NCBI GenBank assembly: GCA_030374805.1
Contig: JARGSG010000235.1
Span: 124,001-188,000 of the forward strand
Direction: 5' to 3'
DNA length: 64,000 nucleotides
Source of the DNA: Gracilaria gracilis
Lineage: Eukaryota; Rhodophyta; Florideophyceae; Gracilariales; Gracilariaceae
Both the position numbers and the translations under genes were made by a program. This document shows, in pieces, positions 52,852-63,195 of the stretch. The notes under the pieces were generated by a model. It saw only the letters and a list, made by a program, of their open reading frames with translations. It was not told the origin of the DNA and ran no database searches. Position 1 is the stretch's first letter; each line of letters opens with the position of its first letter.

Positions 52852-53303
52852 ATGGCGATATAGGATGTCGGGTAGACCCTATACCCAAATACATATGGAC
52901 CCAAAAAGTTGAGTCGCACCCAAAATTTCAAATTTTTGTGTAAATCAATCTACTTACAGTTATTTACGACTACATTGGAGTTACTTACCCCCAAAGACAC
53001 AGTAATGGCCATATGTTTGGGATATAATGGCTAAGAGCTGTTGCAAGATTTTGAGATTCATCTTTTTCTCGAAAATTTTCAAGTATCATGATTTCGTAAC
53101 GGTTCGTTTTTGAAATCTCTTTTAGACAGCCGCTTGTAACGGATACTCAGAAGTACGGGATTGGGGTCAATGACGTTCTGGGTTATCGAGCCACGTACTG
53201 CGCCACCTAATGATCTCAGTACCACATGCGTATCTTTGTTTCTTCCAAGAGTCTGGTTTGACAGCAGAGTACTATTTCATATAGTCACAACGATATTGAC
53301 GCT

Positions 53304-55952
53304 ATGGACGTCACAAGTTTGCTCTCAACCGACTGTTCGTCCCCTTCTGAACACCATAACAAGTCTGGTATTCTGGTCGACTACAAGGACGGATACTTTC
53401 GAATTTCTCGTAACATTCGAGCCATGGAATCCCAAGTTTTTGCTAGACCGCCTCCCTACCTTCCGACGTCACTAAACGGATTTGCCTCATTTCTGAATTT
53501 AGATGGGTTTGGTCTAACAGAAGAATCGTTCTTGCAAAGTTCTCCGTATTCTTTTCGTACGAAGGTCACCAAAAGTTCCTCTGTGCTTCTGCTTGGAAAC
53601 AAGATTCCAGTCACAAGGAAAACTGTTTCCTGTTCTGGTATTAAATGCTGCGCCTCCAGCGTCGAACATTGCCGAGAAGGTCACGATGGTGTTTGGAAAG
53701 GATCGGGAGTTCGTGAACAAAGTGAAGCCAAGGAGGGTCATCGTTCAGATATTTTCTCAAGTTCTTTCGCAGACACATCTAGGTCAAGTCATTCTTTCAG
53801 GCCTGAGGATGTTCTGCAGTTTTCTGGAAGCCATAGATATGATGTCTTATCGCAGTTCAGACCACATGCTGACAACCAAAACTATGCTCGCAATTCATTA
53901 GACGGACTTGTGTCGGCTAGCACACAGAGTGACATAGAAAACTCTGTAAGTCTTGTGAATGACATAGCTGACTACGAAGAAAGTCTTTCCAAACAGGTCT
54001 TCTTTTTCGCACAAAATGCATTTCCACTCTTCTGCAAGCATGATGCTTTTGTTGCAAGTTTAGACCAGCTTAAATCGCTGCAAGGAGCAACTCATCCGCA
54101 TCACCGGATTCCAAACTGGAAGTTCTGTGTAGGAAAGAAGAGGTTTGAACTAAGCGATAAGGGTTCAGTTGCTTGTTCAAAGCTTTCTGACTTCATTGGC
54201 TGTTGTCACTTCGGAAAGGAAGGTGTAAGGGATCCAAAGAAGTGTTCTCTGGTAAGGATTCCATCTCATCTTTAGGGGGCAAATCCAGATATCGTGAGTA
54301 GAATGGTTGCTATGGCGCATAGAGGAATTTTCCCCGTCACCCCGCGCACCAGTGGGAACTGTCCACCGTATCCGTTAAATTCACGAGCAAGGTATTGCAG
54401 AAGTCCAGTTCATCTGCAGGAGGTTCCGAAACTTGTGCAATTGAAATGCGATGTAGAGTATCACTACTTCTTTCTCAAGGAGAATGAGAAATCTGACATT
54501 TTGTCGAGGGCAATTGTTGTGGGAATTGGATCTCACAAACACACCTGGCCACTTATAAAACCCCCACTCAAAATGGTGAAGGACTATGTCACAGATCTCT
54601 GCAGCGAAAGTCATGTACTATCTGGATCGGCAATAATACGAAAAGTTGAGCAAAAATTCGGCACTGCTCCATCACCGTTTACTCTAAAGAGTCTACGGAG
54701 AAGGTTAAGAATGGAGCGCGAGCTGACTACAGGTAACTCATTTGAAGCCATCCTTCATACACTGAAATCACAGAGGAATTTCGGACAAACACCAAACTCA
54801 TATATTCTTTCAGTTCAAGACAACAGAATGAACGATAACTTTCTTCCTACCAAAGAACAAAAAGGATTGTCTATTGTATTCGGAGAACCCAGTTTGCTGG
54901 ACAGATCGGTGGCTTCTCCTAGGTATGGATGTGATGGAACCTTTGGTATCATCAGTGCTCACGACGAGGAAGGGAACGTTCTCAAGTTTGAATTGGTTTC
55001 GATTATCTGCAAGGATGAAACTACCGGTCGTATATATGCGGTCATACATCAGTTCAAAACTAGGAAAACCACAGCCTCTCGGTCTCTTCTTTTTGATGAA
55101 TTCATTAAGCAGCTTCGGGTTCGTGGTTTGTGCGATCCACTTTCCGCACGAGGCAAGAAACGACTCACTATGGCAACAGATTTTGAAACAACATATGCTT
55201 ATAGTCTAGGTCTAAGTTTGAAAGACACATTTATGTCAGGTTCAGTTCTGGATTATGTCAAAGCTGTAGTTGTTGGGTGTGACGTTCACGCAAAGAGATG
55301 CATACTAGAGAAATGCGAGATTACGTACCAGAGGGAACTATTTGATTGGGCTGCTGGGACTCGAAATGTCACATCCGAAGAAGAATGCAAGCAGGCACTG
55401 AACTTTATGAGAGGAATGGGTCCTAAGTGGGATTCGTTTGCTGGCTGGTTGGAGCAGAACAGGTGCGCGTATATTTTATGGTTCCAAAACCATCTTTGCA
55501 CTATACCTTTCGTCGAAAGGCACCGAGCCATTTTCTTCGACACAAACCCAAATGAAGCTTATCATAATAAGATCAAATCCCTTCCAGAATTTGCCGTCAG
55601 AAAGGGACGAGGACTCCAAATTCTTGATGGCCTCAAACTTCTACGAGAACTGGCCCACAACGATGCACAAAATTTAAGCAAGAACTGTCCGTCGAAGGGT
55701 TCCCAGATACTTTCCACACTAGAATGGAAACGAACTCAGTCCAAGGCTCGGAAAAGAAATTTGGTTGAAGTGATTGAGATTGATGAGAGGACAGTTCCCG
55801 CAAGCCAAGCAAAGAAAGCGAAAAGGAATTCGAAGACTACCAAAACCAGAAGTACTAAACAAGATAAAACAATTGAATTGTTAAATTCAAGAATTGGAAA
55901 GCTTGAGAGCATGATTGAGAAGTTACTGGATCAGAAGACTGTAGAGCAGTAA
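53304..55952 (+). CDS. MULE-type transposase, likely with one short intron
   Basis: Two frames in the same phase, 323 and 559 codons, are separated by one TAG at 54273-54275. The downstream part has a Mutator-like DDE core. Counted from 54294, candidates are D214 (RYGCDGTFGI), D296 (MATDFETTY) and E421 (NPNEAYHNKIKS); a Cys pair (GCDVHAKRC) lies between the second and third. The C-terminus is Lys-rich and ends in a coiled coil. The TAG is exactly at an acceptor-like tttag. Two GTAAGG donors upstream would give introns of 51 nt (54225-54275) or 24 nt (54252-54275), both keeping frame, so splicing is a good alternative to a nonsense mutation. The 48-bp repeats outside may be element ends. Confidence 0.85.
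54225..54275 (+). other. Candidate 51-nt intron in the MULE gene
   Basis: GTAAGG donor at 54225, pyrimidine-rich ccatctcatctttag acceptor ending at 54275. Length 51 is a multiple of three and the segment contains the in-frame TAG as its last codon. An internal second GTAAGG at 54252 offers a 24-nt version. Confidence 0.5.
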
Positions 55953-57391
55953 CTTGGGTTTAGAAGCTTTGCAAAAATAAAAGTAAATGTGAGAAATGGG
56001 CGTACCATCCAGCTATTCGTGACAAGAAAGTGAATGGGCTTCGTTTTATCTCTTCATGGCGTACCAAGTGTTCAGATTTTGCTTCATTGCAAAACGGTTT
56101 GAAAAGCATATACATATAAGTTGAAATCAACATATAAATTTACGCCAGAATCACCTTCGTCAAAGTACCTCGGAAAGAAAAATGATATATATATATATAT
56201 GTCGTATATACTAATGAAATATTTTTATAGTTCAACCCAGCAGAAACATTTCGTTTGTATTCCATGCATCACTTCTTACTACTGAATGGTGAAAACACAT
56301 CTTTAATGCGTTCAATACATGAGCAGAAGATGGCCATTTTAAAGAGTTGTTGCATTAGAATAATAGTTTACCTTTCTTTATTGACGAACGATGCTTTTTT
56401 CGGGGAATGACATCTACGGCCACTTAACTTTGTTATGAATTGTTTGATTGCATTAGAAAAACTTTAACCTTTAAATCAAGGCCAATTAAATATTTTGCAA
56501 CACTCATGATCAGCTTTTGTTCTCAGTTTCCCTTTTGCAAACCTTTTACAAGGGGGGGGGGTCACGCAATAGTGCCATTTTGAGTATTTTGATCCTCTAA
56601 TTAGTGCTACCCCTCAGCACGTGGCACACCCGGAGGGGGGTGCCGGTGGGGAGGGTGGGATGGGTGCGTGTGCGTATGCAACTTCAATGACGCAATGGAC
56701 CACCTACAGAAAGCGAAATCAGCATTGCTCTCTGCAAAGCGAAAGAAAAGTAGAGGTGCTCAGCGCCAAACGCTGATAACTGAGTACTCGTAGACAAGTT
56801 CATTTTGCTCGCTTTCTTCTTCATTGAACATTGCCACCTTCTAATTAATGCCAACTGTGTCGCTGTGGTACGGGGTGGCACTATTGCCCGTATGCTCCTG
56901 TATCTACTACAAAGAATCTTTTTTCCGTTTGAGTATTCGATATTATATTTTTTTACATCGTACAAACAAAATATGTAACTTCGTAGGTCAGCGAAAACAA
57001 AGAATAATTAAGTTATGACAAGTAGTGGTCTAATGTACGTTCTTATGCAGGATTATGTGTGGTGCATCAAAGTCGCGAAGTGCAAAGAATTTGAAAAAAA
57101 TTTCGTAACATCGCAGTATAAATTAGTAAATTACGTTGCCAAAAGTTTTGAAATGCTTGGAACTTCTCTAAAGCAAAAGAAATTAGGGGGATTCTAATTT
57201 CTGAAATTGAAAGAAGAATAATTCGTTTCCTATCCTATTTTTTGCCAAGGTTTTCGAAGTTTTGCAAGACTGCAGTTTATATTTCGGTACTTTATTTGAA
57301 ATTTTGGATATTACGTAGATTCGTATAAGTGAACAGCTTCGTCGGCCTTGCCTCTCTACAAATTTGGTGTTCGTCTCAGATACTCACCACG
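55953..57391. other. AT-rich spacer with simple repeats
   Basis: No supported gene. It includes an (AT)n run near 56183-56199, an uninterrupted run of G near 56552-56560, and two pieces related to the dispersed ctctaattagtgc motif (about 56590 and 56838). The right 48-bp repeat is at 56849-56896. Confidence 0.6.
56849..56896 (+). repeat. 48-bp repeat, right of the MULE gene
   Basis: Direct-orientation partner of 52804-52851. Confidence 0.7.
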
Positions 57392-58348
57392 ATGGTAACC
57401 GGGGGTAGAGCTCGCCGCGCTCCTGCGCGACAACATGATAATATCGAGGCAACCCCCCCAGGGGGTGCTTTGCGTCGTATATCGCGTGTTATCGATGCTT
57501 CTCGGCTTGCTGGGCTAACGCCAAGAGTGGCGCCCAAGCGCGCGCAACGCCGTGGCCGGGCTCTTCAACGAATGCTCCGCGCGGATGCCGAACGGAACGC
57601 TTCGCTACAGGGCTCATCGCAGCCCACGGTATTGCCTGTGATTTCGTCCGAAGAAGGACAAGAGGCAGAGCCGGTCACTTCATTGCAACAGGCTTCTAGT
57701 GCCGTCGCACCGTTACATTCGGCATCTCCTGCGCAGCCTGGCTCCCCGTCCTCACCGCAGTTAGAGAGGGTAGGTGTAGTGGGGGAAGCTTCTGGTGGTC
57801 AGAGCAGCACTGTAAGGTACGATGGAGATGATCAGTGAGGTAATCATTGGGTCAAAGTTGTGTTTGTTCGCAGGTACAAAGCTGCAGTGCCCTGTCCGTG
57901 TGGGCTTTCGTCATGCAACAAACTGATCAAGGTGGGTAAGTATGGGCACGTTGCTGATGAAGCCAAACAACAGTGTGCAAATTGCACAACCGGGAAGGAC
58001 AGGGGTTTTGCGAGCCTCGCAGAGCTCCAGAAGCATATACAAAAAGCTCAAGGATGTCGGGAAAGTCGAGGAGTTATTCTTCCCCCGAACCGCAAGCCCA
58101 AGGAACGCTTAGAAGACGTTCTTTGCCATAAAATTTCTCGTTTGAAGCACAGGATAATGAAAGAGGGGAAGCTCAAGTTTAATTGTCAAGTTTGTAGCAC
58201 TTTGGTCAACTACAAAGACCGTTGGAACCATTGTGCTTATTGCTGGTTAGACGTACATGAGATGAAGCGTGTGCCTCATCAAGACAGAATCCATGACGAG
58301 ACTCCAATTAGTTCTCCCTCGCTTCATGAAAGCGACTCCAGTGAGTAA
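57392..58348 (+). CDS. Cys-rich protein of unknown function, one 39-nt intron
   Basis: Two exons, 57392-57834 and 57874-58348, give 305 aa. Exon 1 encodes an Arg/Ala-rich basic region (RARRAPARQ, PKRAQRRGRALQRML) and a Ser/Pro/Gln-rich linker. Exon 2 encodes three Cys clusters likely to bind zinc (PCPCGLSSC, CANC, then CQVC ... HCAYCWLDVHE) and a Ser-rich end. The intron runs from GTGAGG to a pyrimidine-rich ttgttcgcag; without it the exons do not join, because TGA at 57836 ends exon 1's frame. I do not recognise the family. The basic N-terminus plus zinc-like C-terminus suggests nucleic-acid binding, which is inference. Confidence 0.7.
57835..57873 (+). other. 39-nt intron
   Basis: CA|GTGAGG donor, ttgttcgcag|GTAC acceptor, phase 2. 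The length is a multiple of three and there is an in-frame TGA at the donor, so a retained copy would give a truncated product. Confidence 0.75.
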
Positions 58349-58439
58349 ATATACGTAAAGCCCCTTCGCTTCCAAAGTGCTCAGTGTGCCGCCCTGCTCT
58401 TGCCCCAGTTGCCCAGCAGATGTACGGCTTTAGTTAGCA

Positions 58440-60110
58440 GACGAGAACGGCGGGGCCAGCTCGAGCATGGCGGCCCCAGCGCCAGGCAGCGAGCAAGAGA
58501 AAGAGCGGCCAGCGGCGCGCGGGAGCAAGATAGCCAGGCCACAGCAAGGGCGGCGGGCGGAAGCAAAAGTAGCAGACGGAGGACGGGAGCACGAACGGCG
58601 GGTGGTAGGCGGGCGATGGCGGGGTGTAACGGGCGGGCGATGGCGGGGTGTAACGGGCGGGCGATGGCGGGGTGTGGCGGGCGGGCGATGGCGGGGTGTG
58701 GGGGGCGGGCGATGGCGGGGTGTGGGGGGCGGTAGGGCGGCGGCGAGGAACGCGAGCTGGAAAACAACGGTGGTAGTTATGGTGGGCCGGAGCAAGAGCT
58801 ACGAGCGGTGGGCGCCGGCTGGCACCAAGAGCCGTGGGCTGTGGGTTGGGGGTAGAGCAGCAGATGTCGAGCCGCCCCCAGGAGCGAGACTGATGAGCTG
58901 GACCAAGAGCGGCGGGTGGTGGTTGGCAGATGGTGGGCGGGCGCCAAAGCGGCAAACGACCGACAGAGAGCAAAATCAAGGGTGGCGGGAGGGCGCCAAA
59001 GCAGCAAGCGACCGGTAGGGGTAGGAGCAAGTGCGGGGGGCGGAGTACGGCGGGCGGTAAGTGGCGGCAAGATATAGCCCAAGTACGGCAGAAGGGCGGC
59101 GGGCAAAGATATGAAAAACAACGCAGGGCGACGGCGGGTGGCACGAGTCAGAATGGAAGGCATGTAGACGGCGGGCGCCGCGATGGTGGTGGCAGGTAGC
59201 GCGTGGTGCATCGACGGCTTGTGGTTGAGGGCCTGCAAGGGATGGTAGTGGCGGGCGGCACAACGGTGGTGGTGAGCGGTGCGTGGTGGATAGGAGCTTT
59301 GTGGTGGAGGGCGTCAGAGCGGTGCGCGGCGTTTCGCGGGTGGCTGGCGGGAGTAAAAGTGGCAGGAGACGAAGGGCGGGCGGGCGCAAAAAAGGGGTGT
59401 GGCGGGGGCGGTGGAGCGGTAGCGGTGGGGCGAAGTTCGGCGCAGCAACGGGCTGGGCGGCGACGGGCTGTGCCTGGTGGGTGGGCGGGCGTTAGAATAA
59501 AGTAAGCGGCGGGGGGAGCAAAAGCGGGGGGCGGGGGCTTTGGACGGCAGCGGTACGGTGGCGTGCGGCACAGCAACGTGCGCGGCGGTGACGTGCGGCG
59601 CAGCAACGGGCGCGGCGGTGGCGGGCGGTGAAACGGCGGCGGCAGGCGGTGCGTGGTGTGGCGTCAGGTTAAAGTGGGTCGGCGGCGGGCGGTGGTGGTC
59701 GACGGGCGGGAGTGGTTTGCGGCGCAGCAACGGGGGCGAGGACGGCGGACGGTGGGGCGGAGAAGGTGGGTGGTGCGTGGCGTGGCGTCAGGTTAAAGCG
59801 GGGCGGCGGTGGGCGGTGCATGGTAAACGGGCGGGCGTGGCGTGGGGCGCAGCAACGAGCATGGCGGCGGGCGGTGCATGGTAGACGGACGGGCGTGGCG
59901 TGGGGCGCTGGCGGTTGTGGGCGGTGGGGCGCCAGCGGGCGGTGCGTGGCGTGGCGTCAGGTTAAAGGGAGGTGGCGGACGGTGCGTGGCGGACGGGCGG
60001 GCATAGCGTGCGGCTCAGGAACAAGCGCGGCGGCGGCGGGCGGTGGGGCGGCGGCGTGGCGCCACGCAGGTTAAAGCGGGGCGGCGGCGGGCGGACGCCA
60101 GTTCTGTGTG
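58440..60110. repeat. Strand-biased G-rich minisatellite region
   Basis: About 1.7 kb in which the + strand is dominated by ggcgggcggtg-like words with almost no C runs. Five 24-bp units sit at 58613, 58637, 58661, 58685 and 58709. Further right, a module containing gcgtcaggttaaag recurs at about 59661, 59782, 59952 and, as cgcaggttaaag, 60065. G-run density gives quadruplex potential. The many long Pro/Ala/Gly-rich frames on both strands are low-complexity artefacts. Confidence 0.85.
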
Positions 60111-60838
60111 AATAGATTCTCGTAATATGTGAAGCGTTACACTAGCTTTGCAGCTTACACAAAGTAAATTACAGTACCACACAAATGTTGCTTTTTGGGT
60201 TGTGCCAGTATTGGGTATTGGGTCCTCGCCACATCCCCACCGGCTATGGCGGGTACAACTGGAGCGGGCGGCAGGGGCGCGACGGGAGATAGAGGGAAAT
60301 TCTGAAAGCTCATGGGTTTGAGCTTTCACTTGATGTATCTGCAATACTCTTTTAAATAGATATTGGGTTTCCTTTGTGCAGAAGGACATTCTGTATATTT
60401 TATGCATGATATTAAACTGCGATGCTTGTATGCCTCCATAGATGACAAAGTATTAGAGAACACACTTTCAATGAATCAGGAGCCAATTCTTTAACTTTTT
60501 AACAAGGCTGCCATAAGCTTCATTTATACCTTCAGCAGAACCACAAACACACAGAATAATACCAGTTACGATTCAGCGAACGATCCAGTAAAACTACTCA
60601 CGTAGCTGTTAAGCAGTTTTAAAGCTCAATGTGTACTAGTTGATGTGCATTTAAAACATGAATCCATGAAACCTATTCAAATCTCAAATACTCCGAGACG
60701 ATCCTTCACAAATGTAAAACAATATACATTCTATACCACCCAGTACGTTTCAGCAGTTTAATTATTGGCATAACGAACTGCAGTTTATAAGATACTGGAC
60801 TTCTACGCAATATAAATTAGAAAAAGATGGTTACTTCT
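60111..60838. other. AT-rich spacer
   Basis: No gene, repeat or regulatory motif could be supported. Confidence 0.5.
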
Positions 60839-61804
60839 TTAGTGTTCTTCGAAATCTTGTTTGTCTTTTTGCATTGCATAAGAATCGACGAAGGCGACAA
60901 GGTCAATATAAACGACTTTGGAATCACAGTCTTTCCATCCTAGGTTATGCTTCTCTTCGATGTGCGTCTGTACTGGAAAAGATAAAGTAATTCGAGCATG
61001 GGAACATACTTCAGCTTCGTAGGACCCACGTAAATCCTTCAAAGACTTCTCAAAACCCCCTATTTTGGGATGATATGTCTCCAATCTGTTTAGCTTAGAG
61101 CGCAGCCATTTTTTGTGGAGTAAACTGGTGTTACTCATCACCTCAAGCTACACTACTTCCAAGGCAACAAATTCTCCCCCATGCTCGACATGGACGGACA
61201 ACTGCCCCGAACCAATCCCAGAAAGCAGTAGGATTGTTACTGTGATTTTCTTCGTCATTCTCACAGGTTCTTTCCACACCGAGAGCAAGTAAATCGGCTT
61301 GAAGGACCGAGGAGCTGACAAAAGCTCCTCTCCATACGGAGAATCTTCCTTACTGCTACAATCTTCCGATTCCTCTTGTATCACATCTGTCAACTTTTGA
61401 CGTTCTCGAGTGGGTGAGAACGCATCTGCAGCGCATTTTCTGTTCAAATTCACAGAGTTATTTTAAGCACAGTGACGGGCGAGTTAGGAGAAGTTCAGGA
61501 TCATTTTCAAAAAAGAAGGAAACTTACCTTTGCTCATGTCTGACCAAAATGATTTGCGAAGGTTGTTGAAGCATGTTCGAAAATTGTTGAGCTTATGTTG
61601 CTGAAAAAGTGGTTCTGATTCCCATACTGCTTTAACGCTCTCTTCGCCAGTGATTTCATTGTTCTCAAACTTAGAACGGAGGAGTTTGACTGCGTTAGAA
61701 GTCCTTGTCAAACGCAATGGCATCTCAGGCGTTGGAATGAGGTGGACATGGGCTACATTTTCTCTGACACTTTGGGAATTTGAGGTTAAGTACGACAGAA
61801 TCAT
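60839..61804 (-). CDS. Unknown intron-bearing gene with an in-frame TAG
   Basis: Exon 1 (61804-61528) encodes LTRTSNAVKLLRSKFENNEI, AVWESEPLFQQHKLNNFRTC and ends MSKG. A consensus GTAAGT donor and a CTAAC branch-like word (ctcctaactcg) follow. The acceptor that preserves frame is gctgcag ending at 61426, a 102-nt intron. Exon 2 runs DAFSPTRERQKL ... FKPIYLLSVWKEPVRMTKKI ... QLSVHVEHGG to TAG at 61148-61150. It then stays open in phase for about 103 codons (LLHKKWLRSKLNRLETYHPK). The TAG may be a TGG-to-TAG change or the end of a second, roughly 42-nt intron. I do not recognise the family; in this setting it could be a transposon accessory gene. Confidence 0.6.
61426..61527 (-). other. 102-nt intron
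   Basis: Donor AAAG|GTAAGTTTCC, branch-like CTAAC, acceptor TGCAG|ATGCG, phase 1. A nearer acceptor (gaacag ending at 61440) would shift the frame into a quick stop. Confidence 0.6.
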
Positions 61805-63195
61805 TCTGGCTTAGCTATCTATGAAGGACCCACGTAGCCTTTATGTAAACTTTTGTTCCCTTTCGTCAATGCACGAGCAGTAAACTCAGTATTACAGTCA
61901 GAGAGGATTTATAAGTCAACTATTTTGAATGGTTGGGTACACAGTTGCTGCACAGAATTACCACAGTACAACAAAACGAGTCGAACGTATTGTTGGAGCA
62001 GGTTGGTAAGAACTGAATTGCATACGAAAGGTATTTTCTTTACGTCAACCTGAATCTGTTAGACTACCGTTCGTCTTCTCGCCCAAAGACGTATATTAAA
62101 TCACGATAAAAGCATCACAACCAAGATAAGTAAGACAGGCACTTTTCAGCAAGGCCCAATTACTTACAACAATTTCTTTTAGGCATAAGTGATTACATGA
62201 ACCAGCATAAGTTTTCAAAACTTATGCATGAGTTATGCTTTGATTAGAGAAGCATAACCACCAAATCTAATAAGTCGCTAAATCTTCATGGGCTTCCTCA
62301 CAGAACCTGGCCTCGGTTGCTCTAAATCTGAGCAAAACTTCAAAGATACTATAAATATCTTCTGAACTGCAAAGTTTCAGAGCGTTTGATGAGCAGACGA
62401 CGAAACTTTGCAAGTATACATTTTGCTTGTTTTAGAGAAAAGCATGAAATTTCGAAGTTTAGATGTCTAAATATCTACTTTCTTATGTCACCGTTGGCAA
62501 TATTGTCTTAGGTTTTTGGGATATTTACCGTCTAAACACTACAATTTCTACTATAACGAAAAGCATGGAGTCTCAAATACTGAACTTATGCCACTTTTGT
62601 TTCACTGTTTCTTTCCCTTTGCATAAGTTATGTTTGTCTTGTTCTGAAACTTTTGCCTTGCCAAGCTGGATTGCTTTCTGGCCCCCTATGAAAGTCTTAC
62701 AAAATCTGGCAATAATGTGCTTTTAATGTCCGTCGGTAGTGATCACTTTTCAGTATAAAAACAGTACTGCGAAAAGACATTTCCTGCTTCATTGCTGTAG
62801 AGCTGACAGTGACATTTGTGGGCTGAATTTAAATAAGCTCTCAAAGTGTATGAAATTGACGCAGGTGCATGCTGCGCAATCAAATTGAATTCTTCTCATA
62901 CGCGGGAAGTTTCGATGAGATCACAGACTCCATTTTGTCCATACAAATTTATGATGCCCTAAAGAATCAAAATAACAGTTTGAACCCAGGAGACAGACAT
63001 CGAAGTATCATGTAAAACGAAGCTGCTTATTGTTGCCATCTTCGCTGCGATAAAAATAGTAACTCCACCACCCACATTATTGACCTCCTACTATTTTCAG
63101 GTCAAAAGTTTGCCCAACCTCGTAAAGCGATTCAGTCCATGGAAACTGACAAAGAGAGTGGCTTCAGCTCTTCCTTTTAACAATATATTTTTTGG
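61805..63195. other. AT-rich spacer
   Basis: No supported gene. A small palindrome (gcataagtttt-c-aaaacttatgc, 62205-62227) lies in a patch where cataag/cttatg words recur (62183, 62240, 62620). The last few hundred bases probably hold the promoter of the transposase gene. Confidence 0.5.

Noticed and set aside
58381..60074. Many Pro-, Ala- and Gly-rich frames in the G-biased region
   Set aside because: Stop codons are scarce because of base bias; overlapping frames on both strands are equally open.
28979..61150. Alternative genetic code (reassigned stops) as an explanation for the in-frame stops
   Set aside because: All three stop codons occur both in frame and as normal gene ends, TERT and several other long genes contain none, and many of the stops coincide with splice-like sites or likely transition mutations.
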